This document shows, in pieces, positions 32,002 to 39,181 of a DNA stretch of 39,181 nt. A program made the position numbers and the translations under genes. The stretch is from QNFN01 sp964195335 (GTDB lineage: Bacteria > Pseudomonadota > Gammaproteobacteria > QNFN01). The notes below the pieces were generated by a model that was not told the DNA's origin, ran no database searches, and saw nothing but the letters and a program-made list of their open reading frames with translations. How positions within the stretch are numbered: position 1 is the first letter of the stretch; every line of letters starts with the position of its first letter. Where the stretch lies: contig CAXMPC010000113.1 of NCBI GenBank assembly GCA_964195335.1, positions 1 to 39,181 on the forward strand, read 5' to 3'.

Positions 32002-32790
32002 TCAGTCCACCGCGGCGCTGTGACTAGCCTGCAGTTCGCCGTCGGCGAAGACCAGCAGCGTACCCGGCTCGGCGGCCTGCCACGCCTCGTCGTGGGTCAG
32101 CGGCCGGGTCGCGATCATGGTGACGACGTCGTTGGGCGTGGTCACCGGGGCAAAATCTACATTGACCTCGGTGTCGATCAGGCTGGCCGTGCCGAATGGC
32201 GCGCGTCGTGTCAGCCAGGCGAGCTCGGTGCTGCAGAAGGCGTAGAGATGGCGGGCGTCGCTGAGCAGCAGGTTGCAGATTCCGAGGCGGGCGAGGCGAC
32301 CGGCCAGTGTGGCAAGCAAACGGTAGAGGGTCGCCGGCCGGCGAGGTGGCTTGGGGTAGCGCTGGCGGACCTGCGCCAGCAGCCAACAGAAGGCGTGCTC
32401 GCTGTCGGTGGAGCCGACCGGCCGGTAGTCACCGAGAGGCCAGCGCTTGATCCCGGCGAGTTGGCCGTTGTGGGCGAAACTCCAGGTGCGCCCCCACAAC
32501 TCACGGGTGAAGGGGTGGGTGTTCTCGAGGCAGACACGGCCGCGATTGGCGCGCCGAATGTGGCACAGCACCGTGCGGCTCTTGATCGCGTAGCGTCGGA
32601 TCAGGTCGGCAACCTCGGAGTGGGCCCCGGGCAGCGGGTCGTGGAAGCAACGGCAGCCGTGGTCGGCATAGAAGGCGATGCCCCAGCCGTCACGGTGCGG
32701 GCCGGTCCGGCCGCCGCGTTCAATCAGGCCGGTGAAGCTGAACTGGATGTCGGTCGGGACGTTGGCGCTCATCCCGAGCAGTTCGCACAT
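32002..32790 (-). CDS. yafJ: Class II glutamine amidotransferase (YafJ family)
   Basis: 262 residues. Begins MCELLGMSANVPTDIQFSF with the N-terminal nucleophile Cys2 exposed after Met removal. Further family blocks: HRDGWGIAFY, CHIRRANRG, ENTHPFTRELWGRTWSFAHNG and GSTDSEHAF. YafJ proteins resemble yeast Dug3, the amidotransferase subunit used in glutathione-peptide turnover; the bacterial reaction is less clear. Followed, in gene order on this strand, by no obvious partner; ZapG lies 33 bp upstream on the same strand. Confidence 0.9.
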   Translation of the reverse strand: MCELLGMSANVPTDIQFSFTGLIERGGRTGPHRDGWGIAFYADHGCRCFHDPLPGAHSEVADLIRRYAIKSRTVLCHIRRANRGRVCLENTHPFTRELWGRTWSFAHNGQLAGIKRWPLGDYRPVGSTDSEHAFCWLLAQVRQRYPKPPRRPATLYRLLATLAGRLARLGICNLLLSDARHLYAFCSTELAWLTRRAPFGTASLIDTEVNVDFAPVTTPNDVVTMIATRPLTHDEAWQAAEPGTLLVFADGELQASHSAAVD

Positions 32791-32822
32791 GCTGCTGTTC
32801 CGTCGCCAGGTGAATGGGTGCC

Positions 32823-33443
32823 CTAGCCGTTTCCGGACGAGGGCTTGTCTTCGTCTGTGTCGTCCTCTTCAGCGTAGTCCCGCGGTGGCTGCGGTGCTTC
32901 CGCCGTGAGTGGTTCCTCGTCAGTGGCCGTTGGTTCGCTGTCAGGCCGGGTTTCGGTCGAGTCACCTTCCATGGCTGCCGAGGCACTCTCGGCTGGTGAG
33001 GATTCCGGGTCGACAGGGGTGGCCGCAACCGTCGGATCAGGTAGGTGTTCTGGTGCTCCGGTGACATCGGGCTCCGCACTGCCACCGTCAGGGGCAGGTG
33101 TCTCTTCCGTGGTGGCGGGTGCCTCGATCGGGCTGTCGATCAGTCGCGACTGATCGAAGGCGAGGGCCGTCTCCGCGGCGGCGTTGTCGCACAGTGCGTG
33201 GGCCCCCTCGCTCAGCTGCTGGTGCACCGAGCGGTAGCTATCGGTCAGCTGATTGACCGCCAGCGCGGTGCGCGTGAAGTGCTCGCTGACCTCGCGCCGG
33301 TAGGCGGCGTGCTCCTCACGCTCCGAGTCGAGATCGGCCTGAAGGGCGCGTACCTGCGTCTGTGTATCGCCAAAACGGCGGGACAGGAAGTAACCGGCGA
33401 GGGCGCCTACCACGAGGGTGAGCAGGGCAATGATCCAGCTCAA
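32823..33443 (-). CDS. zapG: ZapG/YhcB (DUF1043) envelope protein
   Basis: 206 residues. One N-terminal membrane helix (about 2-21, WIIALLTLVVGALAGYFLS) is followed by a coiled coil (QTQVRALQADLDSEREEHAAYRREVSEHF, about 28-56) and the DUF1043 block LAVNQLTDSYRSVHQQLSEGA. The last 100 residues are low-complexity and acidic (Pro, Ala, Thr, Glu, Asp) with no fold visible, longer than E. coli YhcB (about 130 residues). YhcB/ZapG links cell division and envelope growth. Shares strand and close spacing with yafJ. Confidence 0.85.
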   Translation of the reverse strand: MSWIIALLTLVVGALAGYFLSRRFGDTQTQVRALQADLDSEREEHAAYRREVSEHFTRTALAVNQLTDSYRSVHQQLSEGAHALCDNAAAETALAFDQSRLIDSPIEAPATTEETPAPDGGSAEPDVTGAPEHLPDPTVAATPVDPESSPAESASAAMEGDSTETRPDSEPTATDEEPLTAEAPQPPRDYAEEDDTDEDKPSSGNG

Positions 33444-33507
33444 GGGACTCTCCTCAGGGGCGGGTTATGGAGTGCGGCGTGAGTATAGCAAGGCGTCGTG
33501 GAACGCC

Positions 33508-34242
33508 TCAGTCTATGCGCAAACGCGCAACCAGAGCGTCGAAAGCGGCTTGCGTTACCTGGTCTTCGGCCGGGGCGCGCAGACGCAGGGTCACCGCCGG
33601 GGGTCCACCACCGGAGACGGGATAGATACCGACACGGGCATAAGGGTGTGCACGGCTGAACGCCTCGACCTCAAGCGCGATGTCGCCCTCCTGCAGCGGG
33701 AGTGTTGACTCGGTGGTGATGGTCGTACTCGTCATCTGCGGCAGCACTTCGGCCAGCACGGCCTCGGCCATGGGTCTGAGCATTTCAGGAAATCCCGGGA
33801 AGGCGAACAGGTTGCCGATACGGAAGCCGGGTGCGCCGGCTGGATTGGTGAGCAGGGCGCAGCCCGCGGGGAGATGCGCCATGCGTTGTCTCTGCGCTGT
33901 GTAGTTCTCGCCGTAACGTGCCGCAAGGAGTGCGTCGCACTCGGGATGGAGTTCGAGTCGCAGGCCCAGGCCGGCGGCGACCGCCTGTCGGGTGCAATCG
34001 TCATGGGTGCCACCGATCCCGCCGGAGACCATGATCGGGAAGCAGTCTCGCCGGTCCAGGGCCGTGATCCAGTGCGCGATCACGCCGAGGTCGTCGGGCA
34101 GGCTCAGAGCCATCTCCGCCGGATGGCCGAGGTCGTACAGCCGCTTCAGCAGCCAGCGCTGGTTGCCGTTCTCACGCTCGCCGAACAGCAACTCGTCGCC
34201 TACCGTGACCACGGCCGGACTTGGTCGGTTGGCCGTCGTCAT
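33508..34242 (-). CDS. CinA-like molybdopterin-binding domain protein
   Basis: 244 residues from the ATG at 34242 (GAGGAGGTGATT directly upstream, a very strong ribosome site). It carries the MoCF-like N-terminal part of CinA (VTVGDELLFGERENGNQRWLLKRLYDLG, then VSGGIGGTHDDCTRQAVA and LTNPAGAPGFRIG, FAFPGFPEML) without the C-terminal nicotinamide-nucleotide amidase domain. Such stand-alone proteins are annotated as competence/damage-inducible CinA relatives; some have ADP-ribose pyrophosphatase activity. The substrate here cannot be read from sequence. Confidence 0.82.
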   Translation of the reverse strand: MTTANRPSPAVVTVGDELLFGERENGNQRWLLKRLYDLGHPAEMALSLPDDLGVIAHWITALDRRDCFPIMVSGGIGGTHDDCTRQAVAAGLGLRLELHPECDALLAARYGENYTAQRQRMAHLPAGCALLTNPAGAPGFRIGNLFAFPGFPEMLRPMAEAVLAEVLPQMTSTTITTESTLPLQEGDIALEVEAFSRAHPYARVGIYPVSGGGPPAVTLRLRAPAEDQVTQAAFDALVARLRID

Positions 34243-34343
34243 AATCACCTCCTCATGTGCCGCAAGGGTAGCAGGGCACGCGGCAGCCCCATGCCGGTGA
34301 CTGACATCTCTGCCAGTCGGTGTCGTGTGTAGCGCATCGGCAA

Positions 34344-34360
34344 ATGCTGCATAGCAGCAT
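34344..34360. repeat. Palindrome shared with the glnK upstream region
   Basis: ATGCTGC-ATA-GCAGCAT, a perfect 7-bp dyad, differs from the copy at 1927-1943 at two of 17 positions. Its occurrence ahead of two transport operons suggests a common operator; the binding protein is unknown. Confidence 0.4.
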
Positions 34361-34482
34361 ATCGTGCGGTCGTTAGTCCATGAAAACAGTCGGAATTCCG
34401 ATTTGACCCGGCTCTCCACGCGTACTACTGTGCGCATCCGCCAGCGTTGATGCAGGCTGCGTAATTGACGCGAACATCAATG

Positions 34483-34511
34483 TTGTTTTTACGTTAACGT
34501 AAAGTGATAAT
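34483..34511 (+). promoter_or_regulatory. Promoter with 16-bp palindromic operator ahead of the acyl-CoA synthetase-liv operon
   Basis: TTGTTT (34483-34488) and GATAAT (34506-34511) are spaced by 17 bp. The spacer is largely filled by the perfect palindrome TTTACGTTAACGTAAA (34488-34503). A dyad in the -35/-10 spacer is the usual place for a MerR-type regulator; as I recall, LiuR regulators of acyl-CoA/branched-chain catabolism use ACGT-centred dyads. A repressor of another family would fit as well. Confidence 0.55.
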
Positions 34512-34600
34512 CGTCCACCCCCGACGAAGGGGGCGTGGCATAACTACACAACAGCCACGTCTGGCCAGGCCAGATAGACCACCAGAGGATCAGGGTCACG

Positions 34601-36571
34601 ATGTCAGCCAATCTCGAGGCGGCGAGCGGTTCGCCCCAACTCGACACCATTCCGAAACTGTTGCTCGAGCATGCGCGAACGCGCGCCGACCAACCCGCCA
34701 TTCGCGAGAAGGATTTCGGTATCTGGCAGACCTCGACCTGGAGCCAGGTTCGCGACGAGGTGATGGCGCTTGCCGGTGGTCTTACCGCGCTCGGTTTACA
34801 GCCCGGCGACAAGCTCGCCATCGTCGGTGACAACCGGCCGCAGCTCTACTGGGCCATGGTCGCGGCCCAGGTCGTCGGTGGTATCCCGGTGCCGGTCTAC
34901 CAGGACTCGGTCGCCGAAGAGATGCAGTACATCTTCGACCACGCCGCGATCCGCTTCGCCGTGGTCGAGAACCAGGAGCAGGTCGACAAGCTGCTCGAGG
35001 TCCAGCAGGAGTGCCCGGCTCTCGAGCACATCGTCTACGAAGAGACGCGCGGCCTGCGCGACTACGACCAGCCGTTCCTGCACTCGTACGTCGACGTGCA
35101 GCAACAGGGGCGCGACTGGAACCGCGATCACGCCGGTGAACTCGAGCAGCGGATCGCCGCGGGTCAGGGCAGCGACCTCGGCATCATGCTCTATACCTCA
35201 GGCACGACCGGGCGTCCGAAAGGGGTCGAGCTGAGTTTCGACAACCTGGTGATCACGGCACGGAATACTGCCGAGTTCGATCACCTGACCGCCGATGAAG
35301 ACATGGTCTCGTACCTGCCGATGGCCTGGGTTGGTGATTGCATCTTTTCTGTCGCGCAGGCCTACGTCTGCGGCTTCTGCATCAACTGCCCGGAAAGCAG
35401 CGACACGGTGCTGACCGACATGCGCGAGATCGGCCCGAGCTACTTCTTCGCGCCGCCACCCATCTTCGAGAACCTGCTGACCACGGTGACCATCCGTATC
35501 GAGGACGCGAGCTGGATCAAGCAGTGGCTCTATCGTCACTTCATGGGCGTGGCGCGCCGGGTCGGCGTGCACATCCTCGACGGCGAACAGGTCAGCCTTG
35601 GAGACCGCCTGCAGTACTTCCTCGGTGAGCTGTTTGTCTACGGGCCGCTGAAGAACGTCCTCGGCTTCTCCAAGGTCCGTGTCGCCTACACCGCCGGCGA
35701 AGCGATAGGTCCCGAGATCTTCGACTTCTATCGCGGGCTCGGCATGAACATCAAGCAGCTCTACGGCCAGACTGAGGCGGCCGTGTTCATCACCATGCAC
35801 CCTGACGGCCAGGTCAAGCCCGACACCGTCGGTGTGCCGGCACCGGAGGTCGAGGTGGAAATCGCCGACAACGGCGAGGTGATGTACCGCAGCCCCGGCG
35901 TCTTCGTCCGCTATCACAAGAACGACGAAGCAACGGCCGAGACCAAGACCGCGGACGGCTGGGTGCATACCGGCGATGCCGGCTACTTCGGTGACGACGG
36001 CCACCTGCGGATCATCGATCGCGCCAAGGACGTCGGCAAGCTCAACGACGGCTCGATGTTCGCGCCGAAATACCTCGAGAACAAGCTCAAGTTCTTCCCG
36101 CAGATCAAGGAGGCGGTCACCTTCGGTAACGAGCGTGATTCCGTCACCGCGTTCATCAATATCGATCTCGAGGCGGTCGGTAACTGGGCCGAGCGCCAGG
36201 GGCTGGCCTACTCCGGTTACACCGACCTGGCTGGCCAGCAGGTGGTCTACGACCAGATTCAGGAGTGCATCGAAAAGGTCAACGCCGACCTCACCAGTGA
36301 TCCACACCTCTCCGGCTCGCAGATTCATCGCTTCCTGATCCTGCACAAGGAACTCGACGCCGACGACGGCGAGCTGACCCGCACGCGCAAGGTGCGCCGG
36401 CGGATCGTCGCCGAGCGCTACGGTGACCTGATCGAGGCGCTCTACGACGGTCGTGACCAGGTCCACGTGGAGGCCGTGGTGACCTTCGAGGACGGGCGCA
36501 AGGGCAAGATCGTCGCCGACCTGGCGATTCGCGATACCAAGACCACCCTGGTGCCGGCCGCGGCCGCTTGA
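34601..36571 (+). CDS. AMP-dependent acyl-CoA synthetase (long-chain/bubblegum type)
   Basis: 656 residues. ANL-enzyme motifs: LYTSGTTGRPKGVELS near 200-215, YGQTEAAVF, DGWVHTGDAGYFGDDGHL and a C-terminal Lys region (TRTRKVRRRIV). The long middle region and the KLNDGSMFAPKYLENKLKF block are those of long-chain or bubblegum-type acyl-CoA synthetases (fatty acid + ATP + CoA to acyl-CoA). It heads an operon with livG-livH-livM, an arrangement seen in other proteobacteria where the transporter may import the acid activated here. Substrate not determined by sequence. An ATG at 34601 with moderate leader. Confidence 0.88.
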   Translation: MSANLEAASGSPQLDTIPKLLLEHARTRADQPAIREKDFGIWQTSTWSQVRDEVMALAGGLTALGLQPGDKLAIVGDNRPQLYWAMVAAQVVGGIPVPVYQDSVAEEMQYIFDHAAIRFAVVENQEQVDKLLEVQQECPALEHIVYEETRGLRDYDQPFLHSYVDVQQQGRDWNRDHAGELEQRIAAGQGSDLGIMLYTSGTTGRPKGVELSFDNLVITARNTAEFDHLTADEDMVSYLPMAWVGDCIFSVAQAYVCGFCINCPESSDTVLTDMREIGPSYFFAPPPIFENLLTTVTIRIEDASWIKQWLYRHFMGVARRVGVHILDGEQVSLGDRLQYFLGELFVYGPLKNVLGFSKVRVAYTAGEAIGPEIFDFYRGLGMNIKQLYGQTEAAVFITMHPDGQVKPDTVGVPAPEVEVEIADNGEVMYRSPGVFVRYHKNDEATAETKTADGWVHTGDAGYFGDDGHLRIIDRAKDVGKLNDGSMFAPKYLENKLKFFPQIKEAVTFGNERDSVTAFINIDLEAVGNWAERQGLAYSGYTDLAGQQVVYDQIQECIEKVNADLTSDPHLSGSQIHRFLILHKELDADDGELTRTRKVRRRIVAERYGDLIEALYDGRDQVHVEAVVTFEDGRKGKIVADLAIRDTKTTLVPAAAA

Positions 36572-36588
36572 CGGAGACCGCTCAGCAG

Positions 36589-37380
36589 ATGACCAGCACG
36601 AAGAAGATCGGCGACGTCGTCCTCGCCGTCGACAACATCAGCCTCTCGTTCGGTGGCGTCCGTGCCTTGAGTGACATCAGCTTCCAGGTGCGCGAACACC
36701 AGGTGCTGTCGATCATCGGCCCCAACGGTGCCGGCAAGAGTTCGATGCTCAACGTCATCAACGGCTTCTACCACCCGCAGGAGGGGTTGATCACCTACCG
36801 CGGCGTAACGCGCAAGCAGATGAGGCCGTCCGAGGCGGCGCGCCAGGGTATTGCACGGACGTTTCAGAACATCGCCCTGTTCAAGGGCATGAGCACGCTC
36901 GACAACATCATGACCGGGCGCAACACGCTGATGAAGAGCAACATGCTGTGGCAGGCCGTGCGCGTGGGTCCGGCGCTCAAGGAAGAACTCGCCCATCGCC
37001 ACCGGGTCGAGGAGATCATCGATTTCCTCGAAATCGAGCATATTCGCAAGACCCCGGTTGGCAAGCTGCCCTACGGCCTGCAGAAGCGCGTCGAACTCGG
37101 CCGCGCGCTGGCCGCCGAGCCGAGCTTGCTGCTGCTCGACGAGCCGATGGCCGGCATGAACCTCGAGGAGAAGCAGGACATGAGCCGCTTCGTCCTCGAC
37201 GTTAACGACGAGTTCGGCACCACCATCGTCCTGATCGAGCACGACATGGGCGTGGTCATGGATATTTCGGACCACGTGATCGTCCTTGATTACGGCAAGA
37301 AGATCGGTGACGGTCTTCCCAACGAGGTGCGCAATAACCAGGACGTGATCGACGCCTATCTCGGCGTAAGCCACGACTGA
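36589..37380 (+). CDS. livG: Branched-chain amino acid-type ABC transporter ATPase LivG
   Basis: 263 residues from the ATG at 36589 (a TTG at 36568 overlapping the previous stop would add seven). Walker A GPNGAGKS at 44-51, Q-loop near ARTFQNIALF, ABC signature LPYGLQKRVELGRAL (departing from the usual LSYGQQR), Walker B LLLLDEPMAGM and the switch His in EHDMGVVMDISDH. One of the two cytoplasmic ATPases of a LivFGHM-K importer. Typical of the LivG subgroup, with LEEKQDMS and a C-terminal NEVRNNQDVIDAYLG. Confidence 0.9.
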   Translation: MTSTKKIGDVVLAVDNISLSFGGVRALSDISFQVREHQVLSIIGPNGAGKSSMLNVINGFYHPQEGLITYRGVTRKQMRPSEAARQGIARTFQNIALFKGMSTLDNIMTGRNTLMKSNMLWQAVRVGPALKEELAHRHRVEEIIDFLEIEHIRKTPVGKLPYGLQKRVELGRALAAEPSLLLLDEPMAGMNLEEKQDMSRFVLDVNDEFGTTIVLIEHDMGVVMDISDHVIVLDYGKKIGDGLPNEVRNNQDVIDAYLGVSHD

Positions 37381-37395
37381 CCCGCGGAGAATCGG

Positions 37396-38325
37396 ATGGA
37401 CTGGCTTTTCTTAACCGAGACGATCATCACCGGCTTGATGGCGGGCGTCATGTATGCGCTGGTGGCCCTCGGCTTCGTGCTGATCTTCAAGGCCTCGGGC
37501 GTCTTCAACTTCTCCCAGGGCGTACTTGCGTTGTTCGCCGCGTTGGCGCTGTACGATTTTCTCGCTCCCGAGGGCTGGTTCAACCAGCTGTTCGGCTTTA
37601 CGCTGCCGGTACCACTCGCGATCCTCGCCACGGCCGGGGTGATGGTCATCGTCGCCTGGCTGATCGAGCGGCTGGTGTTGCGCTACCTGGTCAACCAGGA
37701 AGGCATCATCCTGTTCATGGCCACCATCGGCCTGGCCTACGTCCTCGAGGGAACCGGTGACCTGCTGTTCGGTTCCGACGTCAAGCCGCTCGACATCGGC
37801 ATCCCCCAGGGTGCCTGGGACTACCTGCTCGACACCCACGGCCTGTACATCGAGAAGCTCGAGATCTTCGCGGCAATTACCGCTGCGATCATGGTGACGG
37901 TGCTGGCGATCTTCTTCCAGAAGACCCGTATTGGCCGCGCGTTGCGCGCCGTGGCCGACGACCACCAGGCGGCGCTGTCGGTCGGCATTTCGTTGCGCGC
38001 CATCTGGGTCATCGTCTGGTCGGTCGCCGGCTTCGTCGCTCTGGTCGCCGGCATCATGTGGGGCAGCAAGTCCGGCGTGCAGTTCTCGTTGTCGCTGATC
38101 GCACTCAAGGCCCTGCCGGTCTTGATCCTTGGCGGTTTCACCTCGGTGCCCGGCGCCATCGTCGGTGGCCTGATCATCGGCGTGGGGGAGAAGCTCGCCG
38201 AGATCTACATCGGGCCCATGGTCGGTGGTGCCATCGAGAACTGGTTCGCCTACATGCTGGCGCTTGCCTTCCTGCTGTTCAGGCCGCAGGGGCTGTTCGG
38301 CGAAAAGATTATCGAGAGGGTCTGA
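37396..38325 (+). CDS. livH: Branched-chain amino acid-type ABC transporter permease LivH
   Basis: 309 residues with about eight hydrophobic helices. Family blocks are present: ALVALGFVLIFKASGVFNFSQG near the N-terminus, RALRAVADDHQAALSVGI (the cytoplasmic loop that contacts the ATPase), GSKSGVQFSLSLIALKALPVLILGG and LLFRPQGLFGEK at the end. It forms the inner-membrane channel with LivM. GCGGAG lies about 8 nt upstream of the ATG, 15 bp after livG. Confidence 0.92.
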   Translation: MDWLFLTETIITGLMAGVMYALVALGFVLIFKASGVFNFSQGVLALFAALALYDFLAPEGWFNQLFGFTLPVPLAILATAGVMVIVAWLIERLVLRYLVNQEGIILFMATIGLAYVLEGTGDLLFGSDVKPLDIGIPQGAWDYLLDTHGLYIEKLEIFAAITAAIMVTVLAIFFQKTRIGRALRAVADDHQAALSVGISLRAIWVIVWSVAGFVALVAGIMWGSKSGVQFSLSLIALKALPVLILGGFTSVPGAIVGGLIIGVGEKLAEIYIGPMVGGAIENWFAYMLALAFLLFRPQGLFGEKIIERV

Positions 38326-38330
38326 AAGCG

Positions 38331-39181
38331 ATGTTTTACCGCGAGTCCGGCCAGTTCAAGACCAGCTACACGGCCGACCAGGCGATCTTCCCGATCGCCC
38401 AGGACCGCTGGTTCATTTACGGTGTTGTTGCCATCGCGATTTTCGTGGTGCCGTTCCTGATGGACGACTACACCACCAACGCGGTGATGTTGCCGTTCCT
38501 GATCTACGCGCTGGCGGCGATCGGTCTCAACATCCTGACCGGTTACTGCGGCCAGGTGTCGCTCGGCACCGGTGGCTTCATGGCGGTGGGGGCCTACTCG
38601 GCCTACAAGATGGTTACCGCCTTTCCCGACTTGAGCCTGATCATCATCGTCATCCTGTCAGGCCTGATCACCGCGGCGGTCGGCGTGCTGTTCGGCCTGC
38701 CGTCACTGCGCATCAAGGGCTTCTACCTGGCGGTGGCGACACTGGCCTCACAGTTTTTCCTTGTCTGGATGTTCAACAAGTTCGGCTGGTTCAACAACTA
38801 CAACATGACCGGCATGATCACCATGCCGTCGGCGACGGTGTTCGGCCTGCAGGTGACCGGGCCCGGCGCTCCTCCCGCGGTGAGGTATCTCTTCTGTCTC
38901 GGCTTCGTGCTGGTGTTCGCACTGGCGGCCAAGAACCTCGTCCGTGGTCGCATCGGCCGTGAGTGGATGGCGATCCGCGACATGGACATCGCGGCCGAGA
39001 TCATCGGCATTCGCCCACTGCACACCAAGCTTCTGGCCTTCGCCATCTCCTCGTTCATCTGCGGCGTCGCCGGCGCGGAGCTGTTCGCGCTGCATCTGGG
39101 CAGCGTCGAGACGATCGCCTTCGACGTCAATCTGTCGTTCCTGGTGCTGTTCATGGTCATCATCGGCGGCCTGGGCAGCGT
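38331..39181 (+). CDS. livM: Branched-chain amino acid-type ABC transporter permease LivM, 3' end outside the window
   Basis: Starts at the ATG 38331, 5 bp after the livH stop, and stays open to the window end (283 codons visible). LivM blocks: LNILTGYCGQVSLGTGGFMAVGAYSAY, PSLRIKGFYLAVATLASQFF, GREWMAIRDMDIAAEIIGI (ATPase-contact loop) and AISSFICGVAGAELFALHLGSV. The partner permease of LivH; the remaining livF/livK-type genes probably follow outside. Confidence 0.92.
   Translation, partial: MFYRESGQFKTSYTADQAIFPIAQDRWFIYGVVAIAIFVVPFLMDDYTTNAVMLPFLIYALAAIGLNILTGYCGQVSLGTGGFMAVGAYSAYKMVTAFPDLSLIIIVILSGLITAAVGVLFGLPSLRIKGFYLAVATLASQFFLVWMFNKFGWFNNYNMTGMITMPSATVFGLQVTGPGAPPAVRYLFCLGFVLVFALAAKNLVRGRIGREWMAIRDMDIAAEIIGIRPLHTKLLAFAISSFICGVAGAELFALHLGSVETIAFDVNLSFLVLFMVIIGGLGS

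Larger units (their letters stand above)
34243..34600. other. Intergenic regulatory stretch (358 bp)
   Basis: Divergent spacer between the CinA-like gene and the acyl-CoA synthetase operon. It holds a palindrome at 34344-34360 (also found upstream of glnK), a promoter with an operator-like palindrome near 34483-34511, and about 90 bp of leader before the ATG at 34601. No gene is visible in it. Confidence 0.6.

Noticed and set aside
1..39181. CRISPR array, rRNA operon, intact transposon, toxin-antitoxin or phage-defence cluster
   Set aside because: No regularly spaced repeats, rRNA core sequences, transposase or recognisable defence genes were found anywhere in the window.

Overview
The window looks like chromosomal DNA of a high-GC gammaproteobacterium, probably a Chromatiales/Ectothiorhodospiraceae-like or sulfur-oxidiser-like lineage. 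That placement is inferred from the glnK-ubiK-comM neighbourhood, the napFDAGHBC operon, YqhA, ZapG and exonuclease I, not from any search. Almost all of it is ordinary, intact, tightly packed coding sequence. There are two exceptions: a damaged ammonium-transport locus at the left edge and a small decayed integrated element behind a tRNA-Arg gene.

Layout. 1-2000: a gene start running off the left edge, then amt and glnK on the minus strand, which carry one nonsense codon and three frameshifts between them. Their sigma-54 promoter and an NtrC-type site upstream look intact. 2049-3894: ubiK and comM. 3944-4020: tRNA-Arg(CCG), whose last 46 bp are repeated exactly at 5961-6006. The roughly 2 kb between the copies is AT-richer. 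It holds an integrase remnant, a small secreted protein, a 103-residue orphan, paired TGGCACA motifs at both ends and an interrupted tRNA-like copy. 6248-9354: a monooxygenase-like protein, a membrane class III adenylyl cyclase and an HD-GYP protein. 9503-10805: two uncharacterised genes in tandem.

11073-17090 is the periplasmic nitrate reductase operon napFDAGHBC on the minus strand, with an FNR-type site upstream, followed by yqhA. 18005-26499 is a mixed set: a feruloyl-CoA-synthase-like ligase, a crotonase, a carboxylesterase, a four-cysteine unknown, OsmC-like, EthD-like and TraB-like proteins, exonuclease I and a methyltransferase. 26633-30625 pairs a metallo-beta-lactamase-fold enzyme with a CPA1 cation/proton antiporter that ends in a cyclic-nucleotide-binding domain. 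30646-34242 holds threonine synthase, a class II amidotransferase, ZapG and a CinA-like protein. 34601 to the right edge is an operon of an acyl-CoA synthetase and livG-livH-livM transport genes behind a promoter with a perfect 16-bp palindrome.

How parts may work together. The Nap proteins form one quinol-to-nitrate electron route. The adenylyl cyclase could make the ligand of the antiporter's cNMP domain, with the metallo-hydrolase next to the antiporter as a possible partner; this link is inference. No CRISPR array, rRNA operon or intact transposon is visible. I see no clear new multi-gene system. The best second-look targets are the broken amt-glnK locus, the tRNA-Arg element scar, the cyclic-nucleotide/antiporter pair and the uncharacterised small genes.
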